DNA of 8,505 nucleotides from Rhodospirillales bacterium (GTDB taxonomy: Bacteria > Pseudomonadota > Alphaproteobacteria > Rhodospirillales > UBA2165): assembly GCA_013204125.1 (NCBI GenBank), contig JABMOP010000421.1:1-8505 (forward strand), given 5' to 3'. This document shows positions 1 to 6,138 of the stretch, piece by piece. Position 1 is the stretch's first letter; each line of letters starts with the position of its first letter. A program made the translations under genes and the position numbers. Under the pieces are notes generated by a model, which had not been told where the DNA came from, did not search any database, and was given only the letters and a program-made list of their open reading frames with translations.

Positions 1-1059
1 GTGTTCGATAGTGTTTCGGTGGCGACAACGTTCAAAGATACTCTCTCCAAGGCCGGCGTCATTTTTTGCCCGATCTCAGAAGCTATTCAGGAGTATCCCG
101 ATTTGGTGCGCGAATATATGGGCTCGGTCGTGCCTTATTCGGATAATTATTTTGCGACGCTCAATTCGGCGGTCTTCACCGACGGCTCATTCGTATTTAT
201 TCCGAAGGGCGTTCGCTGCCCGATGGAGCTATCGACCTATTTCCGCATTAACGCCGCCAATACGGGCCAGTTCGAACGGACCCTCATCATCGCCGAAGAA
301 GGCTCCTATGTCAGCTACCTGGAAGGCTGCACCGCGCCGATGCGCGATGAAAACCAACTCCATGCGGCGGTCGTTGAATTGGTCGCCATGAAAGATGCCG
401 AGATTAAATATTCGACCGTGCAAAATTGGTATCCGGGTGACGAAAACGGGGTCGGCGGTATTTATAATTTTGTCACCAAGCGTGGCGCTTGCCGGGGGGA
501 CAGTTCCAAAATTTCCTGGACCCAGGTTGAAACCGGCTCGGCCATCACCTGGAAATACCCAAGCTGTATTCTGCAAGGCGATAATTCGGTCGGTGAGTTT
601 TATTCGGTCGCCATCACCAATAATTATCAGCAGGCCGATACCGGCACCAAAATGATTCATTTGGGCAAGGGCACCAAATCGAGAATCATTTCCAAGGGTA
701 TTTCGGCGGGCCATTCCCAAGCGACTTATCGCGGTCTGGTAAAAATGATGCCGGGCGCAGAATCTGCACGCAATCATACTCAGTGCGATTCGCTTTTGAT
801 CGGCAATGAATGCGGTGCCCACACGGTGCCTTATATCGAAAGCCGCAATTCGTCGGCTAGGGTCGAGCACGAAGCGACCACATCTAAAATCGCCGAGGAT
901 CAAATGTTTTATTGCCGCCAGCGCGGCATGTCGCAAGAAGACGCCGTGGCGCTGATCGTCAACGGTTTCTGCCGCGAAGTGTTGCAGGAACTTCCCATGG
1001 AATTCGCCGTCGAAGCGCAGAAGCTCGTCGGCATCTCGCTTGAAGGCAGCGTCGGTTAA
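1..1059 (+). CDS. sufB: SufB, Fe-S cluster scaffold subunit (5' partial)
   Basis: Core subunit of the cytosolic SufBC2D scaffold on which Fe-S clusters are built before transfer to carriers. The 352 visible residues match the C-terminal three quarters of SufB: the segments KGVRCPMELSTYFR, YVSYLEGC, STVQNWYPGD, TGSAITWKYPSC, GTKMIHLGKGTKS and ISKGISAGHSQ are family hallmarks. Cys262 in the TQCDS motif lines up with E. coli Cys405 (the de novo cluster-building cysteine at the SufD interface), and Glu291 in VEHEATTS lines up with Glu434; the 29-residue spacing is the same. By that alignment about 143 N-terminal residues lie left of the window. The GTG at position 1 is therefore an internal Val codon (part of the conserved FDSVSV segment), not a start. 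The frame ends at TAA 1057-1059. It is first of the visible operon genes and is followed by a 43-nt gap to sufC. Confidence 0.97.
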   Translation: MFDSVSVATTFKDTLSKAGVIFCPISEAIQEYPDLVREYMGSVVPYSDNYFATLNSAVFTDGSFVFIPKGVRCPMELSTYFRINAANTGQFERTLIIAEEGSYVSYLEGCTAPMRDENQLHAAVVELVAMKDAEIKYSTVQNWYPGDENGVGGIYNFVTKRGACRGDSSKISWTQVETGSAITWKYPSCILQGDNSVGEFYSVAITNNYQQADTGTKMIHLGKGTKSRIISKGISAGHSQATYRGLVKMMPGAESARNHTQCDSLLIGNECGAHTVPYIESRNSSARVEHEATTSKIAEDQMFYCRQRGMSQEDAVALIVNGFCREVLQELPMEFAVEAQKLVGISLEGSVG

Positions 1060-1081
1060 GCGGTGCCGCTGAATTAATTTT

Positions 1082-1089
1082 AAGAAAGG
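1082..1089 (+). promoter_or_regulatory. Ribosome binding site of sufC
   Basis: The stretch AAGAAAGG in the sufB-sufC gap is the only purine-rich Shine-Dalgarno-like element before the sufC ATG at 1103. It lies about 13 nt upstream, slightly farther than usual, with an AT-rich spacer. This 43-nt gap is the widest between protein genes in the operon, so sufC has its own initiation site rather than relying on a stop-start overlap. Confidence 0.55.
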
Positions 1090-1102
1090 TTTTTATAAGT
1101 TC

Positions 1103-1852
1103 ATGCTCGAAATTAAAAATTTACACGTCGCCGTCGATGGCAAGGAGATTTTGAAGGGCCTCTCGCTGTCCATGGGGCTCGGCGAAGTTCACGCCATCAT
1201 GGGCCCCAATGGGTCGGGCAAAAGCACGCTTTCCTATGTGCTTGCCGGGCGGGACGGCTACGAAGTGATCGGTGGCAGCGTTACCTATAGGGGCAAAGAT
1301 CTATTAGGCCTGGATCCGGAAGTGCGCGCCGCCCAAGGCATCTTCCTAGGCTTTCAATACCCGGTGGAAATTCCCGGCGTCTCAACCATGAATTTTTTGA
1401 AAACATCGTTCAATGCGGTCCGCGCCGCCAGGGGCGAAGACGTAATGGACGCAATGGATTTCCTGAAATATGTGCGCGAAAAAACCAAAAGCCTGGATAT
1501 CAGTGATGAAATGCTGAAACGCGCCGTCAATGTCGGCTTTTCCGGCGGTGAAAAAAAGCGCAACGAAGTTTTGCAAATGGCGGTTCTTGAGCCGGTGTTC
1601 GCGATTTTGGATGAAACCGATTCGGGTTTGGATGTGGACGCCTTGCGCATCGTCGGCGAAGGCGTAACGGCGCTGCGTTCGCCCAAAAACTCAATGCTGG
1701 TTATCACCCATTACCAAAGGTTGCTGGAATATATCGTGCCCGATTTTGTCCATGTTTTGGCGGGCGGCATAATTGTAAAAACCGGCGGTAAGGAACTGGC
1801 TCTCGAATTGGAAGCTAACGGCTATGCGGAATATGCCGCCGAAGCCGCGTAA
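1103..1852 (+). CDS. sufC: SufC, ABC-type ATPase of the SUF scaffold
   Basis: Soluble ABC ATPase that binds SufB and SufD; ATP-driven dimerisation reshapes the SufBC2D complex during cluster assembly. It does not act in transport. The 249-residue product has the normal length and every nucleotide-binding element: Walker A GPNGSGKST at residues 34-42 (Lys40), Q-loop Gln85 in GFQYP, signature FSGGEKKRNE at 146-155, Walker B with Asp170-Glu171 in ILDETDSGLD, and switch His203 in ITHYQRLL. The signature with EKKRNE and the D-loop DSGLDVDAL are typical of SufC and separate it from importer ATPases. It starts at ATG 1103 and stops at TAA 1850-1852, 12 nt before the sufD ATG. Confidence 0.98.
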   Translation: MLEIKNLHVAVDGKEILKGLSLSMGLGEVHAIMGPNGSGKSTLSYVLAGRDGYEVIGGSVTYRGKDLLGLDPEVRAAQGIFLGFQYPVEIPGVSTMNFLKTSFNAVRAARGEDVMDAMDFLKYVREKTKSLDISDEMLKRAVNVGFSGGEKKRNEVLQMAVLEPVFAILDETDSGLDVDALRIVGEGVTALRSPKNSMLVITHYQRLLEYIVPDFVHVLAGGIIVKTGGKELALELEANGYAEYAAEAA

Positions 1853-1856
1853 GGGA
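1852..1856 (+). promoter_or_regulatory. Ribosome binding site deciding the sufD start
   Basis: AGGGA overlaps the last base of the sufC stop. It lies 8 nt before ATG 1865 but only 5 nt before the in-frame TTG at 1862. Spacing and codon choice both favour the ATG, which makes SufD 437 residues long rather than 438. Confidence 0.6.
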
Positions 1857-1864
1857 AGCTGTTG

Positions 1865-3178
1865 ATGAGTAACGTACAAACAGCAACCGAAATTTCACCG
1901 GCCAGCCGCGCGCTTGTTCAAATGCGGGGCGACGGGGCTGAACTGCCCGGCAGCGCTCTGCCGTGGCTTGCCAAAGTTCGCGAAGATGCGTTGCAGCGAT
2001 TCGGCCAATCGGGTCTGCCGACGCCAAAGCTGGAAGATTGGAAATATACCGACCTCAAAGCGCTGAACGGTGCCGCCTTCGCGCGCCCGGAAGGCGTTAA
2101 GGCGGCATCGGAATTGGCCGCGCAACTGGACGCGGATTACCGGCTTGTTTTCGTAAATGGTCATTTGTCGCCGGAACATTCATCGCTTGATGGATTGCCT
2201 AAGGGCCTTGCGCTTTTGCCGCTGAGCGAAGCCCTGGCAACAATGCCCGAAATATTAGAGCCACTGATGGCGACCGATGGCGGCGTCATGGGTGATTTGA
2301 ATGCCGCCTATATAGATGAAGGCGCGGTCATCGTTGCCGAAGGCGCCCTTTCCAGCATTGCCATCGAATACCATATGACCGGCGACGGTGGCGATATGGC
2401 GCATGTTCACCCACGCAATATTGTGCTTATGCGGCCGGGCGCGAATGTGACGTTGATTGAGCGCCATAGCGGGGCGGCGAAGGCCAGCTATTTTGCCAAT
2501 CATGTAACCCTTATCCAATTAGAAGACGGCGCGGCCCTAAATCATGTGAAGCTGTTTGCTGATCCGGCCAAGGCGTTCAATACGTCGCTGACCAATGTGA
2601 CGGTCGGGCGGGATGCTTGTTATAGGTCTGCGCTTGTCGGCGTCGGCGCTCAATTATTGCGCAACGAAATTCGTATTCAATTGGCCGCCCCCGGCGCCGA
2701 AGCGCATCTTGCCGGCGCCTATCTTGCGCGCGCCACCCAACATAGCGACCACACCACGCGCATCGATCATTTGGCGCCCCACACCACCAGCCGCCAGATT
2801 TTCAGAGGCGCTTTGGACGGCAAATCACGGGCCGTTTTTCAAGGCAATATCGTCGTTGCTGAAGGCGCGGACGGCGCCGATGGGAGGCTCGCAAATAATA
2901 CGCTTTTGCTGTCGGAAGGATGCGAAATCGCCAGCAAGCCGCAATTGGAAATTTATGCCGAAGACGTCAAATGCGCCCACGGTTCGACCGTCGGTGAATT
3001 GGACGAAGACGCAATGTTCTATTTGCGCTCGCGCGGCATCCCTGAAATCGAAGCCCGCGCCTTGCTGGTCGAAGGCTTTCTTTCCGAAGTTTTCGATGGC
3101 TTGGATGAAATTGCCGGCGTTGCTGGGCTGGTCGAAAAGGTCTCGGAATGGCTGGCGGATGGGGGATCGGCAAAATGA
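1865..3178 (+). CDS. sufD: SufD, Fe-S cluster scaffold subunit
   Basis: Paralogue and partner of SufB in the cytosolic SufBC2D scaffold; in E. coli it is needed for iron acquisition and for the SufB-SufD interface where the cluster forms. The 437-residue product (ATG 1865) is close to the 423 of the E. coli protein. The N-terminal helical region carries the family motif EDWKYTDL near residues 57-64. The middle (roughly 120-390) is the parallel beta-helix domain, and the C-terminal SufC-binding segment contains KCAHGSTVGELDEDAMFYLRSRG. His372 in that motif corresponds to E. coli His360, a proposed cluster ligand opposite SufB Cys405. The N-terminal part is divergent, as is usual for SufD. The stop TGA (3176-3178) overlaps the ATG of sufS, which indicates translational coupling. 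Confidence 0.96.
   Translation: MSNVQTATEISPASRALVQMRGDGAELPGSALPWLAKVREDALQRFGQSGLPTPKLEDWKYTDLKALNGAAFARPEGVKAASELAAQLDADYRLVFVNGHLSPEHSSLDGLPKGLALLPLSEALATMPEILEPLMATDGGVMGDLNAAYIDEGAVIVAEGALSSIAIEYHMTGDGGDMAHVHPRNIVLMRPGANVTLIERHSGAAKASYFANHVTLIQLEDGAALNHVKLFADPAKAFNTSLTNVTVGRDACYRSALVGVGAQLLRNEIRIQLAAPGAEAHLAGAYLARATQHSDHTTRIDHLAPHTTSRQIFRGALDGKSRAVFQGNIVVAEGADGADGRLANNTLLLSEGCEIASKPQLEIYAEDVKCAHGSTVGELDEDAMFYLRSRGIPEIEARALLVEGFLSEVFDGLDEIAGVAGLVEKVSEWLADGGSAK
3161..3166 (+). promoter_or_regulatory. Ribosome binding site favouring the sufS start at 3175
   Basis: GGGGGA sits 8 nt before ATG 3175. A second in-frame ATG at 3148 also has a purine-rich stretch before it (AAGG at 3137-3140), so the choice is not certain. 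The ATGA overlap with the sufD stop and the poor, glycine-rich nine-residue extension produced by the earlier ATG favour 3175. Confidence 0.5.
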
Positions 3179-4446
3179 ACGCCCCGGCAACATTGAAAAG
3201 CGATCCTATCTCCGAAGTGGCGGCCAATTCATACGATGTCGATCGCATCCGCGCCGATTTCCCGGCGATGTCGCTGATAATCAATGACCATCCGTTAGTG
3301 TTCCTGGATTCCGGTGCCAGCGCCCAGAAACCAGTTCAGGTTCTGGAACGTATGGACCGCGCCTACCGCGAAGAATACGCCAATGTGCACCGGGGGGCGT
3401 ACCGCCTGAGCGAACTGGCGACGGAAAATTACGAAAATGCGCGGAAAACTGTGGCCAAGTTCATGAACGCCGCCTCGGTCGGCGAAATCGTATTTACCCG
3501 CAACGCAACGGCCGCGATCAATCTGGTGGCGTCCAGCTATGGTCGGGCCTTCTTGGCCGAAGGCGACGAAATCATCATTTCCTATATGGAACACCACGCC
3601 AATATCGTTCCCTGGCAGATGTTGCGCGATGAAAAGGGCATCGTCATCAAAGTGGCGCCGATCGACGACGACGGCAATTTCCTGATGCAAGAATTTGCCG
3701 AAATGTTAACGCCCAAAACCAAGCTCGTGGCCATCACCCACACCTCCAACGTGCTCGGCACCATCACGCCGATCAAGGATATCGCTCAGCTTGCCCACGA
3801 TCACGGCGCGCTGGTGCTGTTCGACGGGGCGCAAGGCATTGTCCATTGCGGCGTCGATGTTCAAGACGTAGATGCCGATTTCTATGTCTTCACCGGGCAT
3901 AAGCTCTATGGCCCGACCGGGATCGGGGTTCTCTACGGCAAAAAAGAATTGTTGGAAAAAATGCCGCCCTACCAAGGCGGCGGCGACATGGTTGAATTGG
4001 TGACCTTCGAGAAAACAACTTACCGCGAACCGCCGGTCAGGTTCGAAGCCGGCACGCCGCCGATTATCGAAGCGGTCGGTTTGGCGGCGGCCATAGATTA
4101 CGTCAACGGCATTGGCCTGGAAGCCATCCAAGCCCACGAAGCGGAATTATTGGCATATGCGACCGAACGAATGGGGGCCATGAACGAGCTGCGCATCATT
4201 GGTCGGGCGCGGCAAAAATGCGCCATCATCTCTTTTACGTTGGACGGCGTTCATCCGCACGATATCGGCACCATTATCGATAGCCGCGGCGTTGCTGTTC
4301 GCGCCGGCCACCATTGCGCCCAACCCTTGATGGACCGATTTGGCGTTGCCGCCACGGCGCGCGCGTCTTTCGCCATGTATAACAAAAAAGAGGAAGTGGA
4401 CGTGCTGGTTGATGCATTGAATTACGCCAAGGAGATATTCGCCTGA
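3175..4446 (+). CDS. sufS: SufS, PLP-dependent cysteine desulfurase
   Basis: Class V aminotransferase-fold enzyme that converts L-cysteine to L-alanine and leaves a persulfide on its own active-site cysteine, supplying sulfur to the scaffold through SufU. The 423-residue product (from ATG 3175) shows His140 in EHHANIVPWQ (stacks on PLP), Asp217 and Gln220 in FDGAQG (contact the cofactor), Lys243 in FTGHKLYGPTG (Schiff-base lysine), and the catalytic Cys381 in AGHHCAQPLM. Spacings between these match E. coli SufS (His123, Asp200, Lys226, Cys364). The N-terminal block DRIRADFP, LDSGASAQKP and YANVHRG is SufS/CsdA-type and unlike IscS/NifS. It overlaps sufD by 4 nt and shares one base with sufU (TGATG). 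The partner is expected to be SufU rather than SufE, since sufU follows directly and no sufE is seen. Confidence 0.97.
   Translation: MNAPATLKSDPISEVAANSYDVDRIRADFPAMSLIINDHPLVFLDSGASAQKPVQVLERMDRAYREEYANVHRGAYRLSELATENYENARKTVAKFMNAASVGEIVFTRNATAAINLVASSYGRAFLAEGDEIIISYMEHHANIVPWQMLRDEKGIVIKVAPIDDDGNFLMQEFAEMLTPKTKLVAITHTSNVLGTITPIKDIAQLAHDHGALVLFDGAQGIVHCGVDVQDVDADFYVFTGHKLYGPTGIGVLYGKKELLEKMPPYQGGGDMVELVTFEKTTYREPPVRFEAGTPPIIEAVGLAAAIDYVNGIGLEAIQAHEAELLAYATERMGAMNELRIIGRARQKCAIISFTLDGVHPHDIGTIIDSRGVAVRAGHHCAQPLMDRFGVAATARASFAMYNKKEEVDVLVDALNYAKEIFA
4429..4435 (+). promoter_or_regulatory. Ribosome binding site of sufU
   Basis: AAGGAGA, a near-perfect Shine-Dalgarno sequence, lies inside the 3' end of sufS, 10 nt before ATG 4446. 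It is the best ribosome binding site in the operon and suggests sufU is well translated even without coupling. Confidence 0.65.
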
Positions 4447-4922
4447 TGGAAGACGATATCCGCGAATTATACCAGGAAGTAATCCTGGACCATGGAAAAA
4501 ATCCAAGAAACTTCCGCCATCCGGAGGACGCGCCCTTGGAAGCCCACGGCAATAATCCGCTCTGCGGCGATAAGTTGACCGTTTACGTCCGCTTGGGCGA
4601 TGGCGAAAAAATTGAAGACGCCGCCTTCGAAGGAAAGGGCTGCGCTATTTCTATCGCCTCGGCCTCGATGATGACCGATATCGTGCGTGGTAAAAGCGTG
4701 ACGGAAATGGAAGCCTTGTTCGAAGAATTCCACCAGATGTGCATGGGCGAAGAGGAGGGAGACAACGCCGTCGTCGCCGCTGAGGAATTCGCCGACGATA
4801 TGGATAAATTGCGGGTGCTTTCGGGCGTTAAGCAATACCCGATGCGGGTCAAATGCGCGACCCTGGCCTGGCATACCATCAATGCCGCCATTCACGGCGA
4901 CACCGACACTTCTACGGAGTGA
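4446..4922 (+). CDS. sufU: SufU, sulfurtransferase/scaffold-like partner of SufS
   Basis: IscU-fold protein of the SufU subgroup. In Gram-positive bacteria SufU is a zinc protein that accepts persulfide sulfur from SufS; the same job is inferred here. Of 158 residues, the three conserved cysteines and the aspartate are present: Cys40 and Asp42 in NPLCGD, Cys66 in GKGCAIS, and Cys137 in VKCATLAWH. The 71-residue distance between the second and third cysteine, containing an acidic loop (GEEEGD around 101-106), is much longer than in IscU and is the insertion that marks SufU. The HGKNPRNFR block near 16-24 is a family hallmark. IscU lacks this insertion and carries an LPPVK chaperone motif, which I do not see. 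The gene starts on the A of the sufS stop and ends 10 nt before the sufT ATG. Confidence 0.95.
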   Translation: MEDDIRELYQEVILDHGKNPRNFRHPEDAPLEAHGNNPLCGDKLTVYVRLGDGEKIEDAAFEGKGCAISIASASMMTDIVRGKSVTEMEALFEEFHQMCMGEEEGDNAVVAAEEFADDMDKLRVLSGVKQYPMRVKCATLAWHTINAAIHGDTDTSTE

Positions 4923-4932
4923 GTTTAAGAAA

Positions 4933-5430
4933 ATGAATACGGAAAAAGAACGAGAAGGACTAGACGTAACAATGGATGAGAAAAGTTCCGAAGTAAGCGC
5001 GCCTCAGCCGACATCGACGTCATCAGAGCCGTGGCAACAACATCAAGAACCGGACCCTTACGGCGATCCCAACGAGCTAAGCGGTTTGGTCGCCAAGGCT
5101 GGAACTTCCAACGAAGCCGGCACCGCCGCACCGTCCCGCGAAGCGCTGGTTGAAGCGATCAAAACCGTTTATGACCCGGAAATTCCGGTCGATATTTACG
5201 AGCTTGGCCTGATCTACGAGCTTGATATTGCAGATACCGGCGATCTGAAAATTTCTATGACCCTGACCGCGCCGGGGTGTCCGGTGGCCGGCATATTGCC
5301 GCAACAAGTGGCCGATGCAGCCGCTTCGGTGAACGCGACCGGCGCCGTTGAAGTCTATCTGGTGTGGGATCCGCCCTGGGACATGGAAAAGATGTCTGAA
5401 GAAGCGAAACTGGCGCTCGGATTTTTCTGA
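4933..5430 (+). CDS. sufT: SufT, MIP18/DUF59-family Fe-S maturation protein
   Basis: SUF-associated protein with a C-terminal MIP18 (DUF59) domain; bacterial SufT is linked to maturation of Fe-S enzymes, and its eukaryotic relatives belong to the CIA targeting complex. The domain runs from about residue 70 to 165 with YDPEIPVDIYELGLIY, the TAPGCPV motif holding the conserved Cys116, and a WDPPWDMEKMSEEAKLALGF end. The first 65-70 residues are rich in Glu, Ser, Thr, Pro and Gln, look disordered and are not part of the domain. The start is uncertain: ATG 4933 gives 165 residues (GGAG 13 nt upstream), while ATG 4972 has GAAGGA 12 nt upstream and gives 152. An earlier in-frame ATG at 4882 would overlap sufU and is unlikely. 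The gene sits 5 nt before sufA. Confidence 0.9.
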   Translation: MNTEKEREGLDVTMDEKSSEVSAPQPTSTSSEPWQQHQEPDPYGDPNELSGLVAKAGTSNEAGTAAPSREALVEAIKTVYDPEIPVDIYELGLIYELDIADTGDLKISMTLTAPGCPVAGILPQQVADAAASVNATGAVEVYLVWDPPWDMEKMSEEAKLALGFF

Positions 5431-5435
5431 GATAT

Positions 5436-5798
5436 ATGAGTGATATGATGAACAAATTGACCAAATCAGAAGCTGCGATAAAATTAACCGATGCCGCCGT
5501 TGCGCGGGTAAAGTCGTTGATTGATCGCACCGATAAGCCGGTGCTTGGCGTCCGCGTCGGCGTCACCAACACCGGGTGTTCCGGGCATATGTACCAGGTG
5601 GAATTCGCCGAAGACCTACGCCCTATGGAAGACGTCGTCGAACAGGACGGCGTTAAGGTATTTATCGACCCGCTGGCGCTGATGTTTATTTTCGGCAGCA
5701 CCATGGATTATACCGAAAGCAAGCTGCAATCCGGTTTCGTATTCACCAACCCCAACGTCAAAGGCCAGTGCGGCTGCGGCGAATCCTTCTCCGTCTAG
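5436..5798 (+). CDS. sufA: SufA, A-type Fe-S carrier (HesB/IscA family)
   Basis: A-type carrier that receives clusters from SufBC2D and hands them to apo-proteins. The 120-residue product has the three conserved cysteines: Cys48 in NTGCSGH and Cys112/Cys114 in QCGCGESF at the C-terminus, the usual Cys-X(63)-Cys-Gly-Cys arrangement (often 63-65 apart). The block FGSTMDYTESKLQSGFVF (positions 86-103) is typical of the family. From sequence alone it cannot be told apart from IscA or ErpA; the SUF context makes SufA the best name. The start is loosely defined: ATGs at 5436, 5445 and 5448 are in frame and none has a strong Shine-Dalgarno sequence. The 5-nt gap after sufT suggests reinitiation. It ends 3 nt before the ferredoxin gene. 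Confidence 0.94.
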   Translation: MSDMMNKLTKSEAAIKLTDAAVARVKSLIDRTDKPVLGVRVGVTNTGCSGHMYQVEFAEDLRPMEDVVEQDGVKVFIDPLALMFIFGSTMDYTESKLQSGFVFTNPNVKGQCGCGESFSV

Positions 5799-5801
5799 AT
5801 C

Positions 5802-6131
5802 ATGGCGCGCATTACCTTTGTTGGTGCGGGCGGCAGCGTGCTTGAGGCCGAGGCCGAAATCGGCCAATCGGTGATGATCGCCGCGCAACAGGCCGGCCTC
5901 GATATGGAAGGCGCCTGCGAAGGCGTCATGGCCTGTTCAACCTGCCATGTCGTGGTTGACGCCAAATGGTTCGACAAGCTGGCCCCGCCGACGGAAGAAG
6001 AAGAATTCATGCTCGATCTGTCTTATGGCTTGCAACGCACGTCGCGGCTCGCCTGCCAGATCCTTATGACCGATGCGCTTGACGGCCTGGTCGTTACCCT
6101 GCCGAATGAGTGGCGTAATATGATGATATGA
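5802..6131 (+). CDS. Adrenodoxin-type [2Fe-2S] ferredoxin
   Basis: Small soluble electron carrier of 109 residues. Four cluster-binding cysteines are visible: Cys39, Cys45 and Cys48 in ACEGVMACSTC, and Cys85 in RLACQI, giving the C-X5-C-X2-C-X36-C pattern of vertebrate/ISC-type ferredoxins. The acidic stretch TEEEEFMLDLSYGL (64-77) before the last cysteine is the usual partner-docking helix, and DGLVVTLPNEWRN closes the fold. In ISC systems the equivalent ferredoxin (Fdx) supplies electrons for cluster assembly. Its place here, 3 nt after sufA and 7 nt before mnmA, suggests the same role for SUF, but that is inferred; it could also serve a P450 or another oxidoreductase elsewhere. No clear ribosome binding site is seen, so coupling to sufA translation is likely. 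Confidence 0.94.
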   Translation: MARITFVGAGGSVLEAEAEIGQSVMIAAQQAGLDMEGACEGVMACSTCHVVVDAKWFDKLAPPTEEEEFMLDLSYGLQRTSRLACQILMTDALDGLVVTLPNEWRNMMI

Positions 6132-6138
6132 TTACCGG

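Noticed and set aside
1..3. GTG at the first base as the sufB start.
   Set aside because: It encodes the residue before the conserved FDSVSV segment in the middle of SufB; about 143 N-terminal residues are expected upstream.
229..936. A 235-codon open frame antisense to sufB.
   Set aside because: It lies fully inside a strongly conserved sufB frame, its translation resembles no family I know, and long antisense frames are usual in GC-rich codon usage.
2613..3287. A 224-codon plus-strand frame bridging sufD and sufS.
   Set aside because: It is a shifted frame over both conserved genes, with a low-complexity, Arg/Pro/Ala-rich product and no family motif.
4882..4932. ATG 4882 as a longer sufT start.
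   Set aside because: It would overlap sufU by 41 nt and add 17 residues with no resemblance to SufT; ATGs at 4933 and 4972 fit better.
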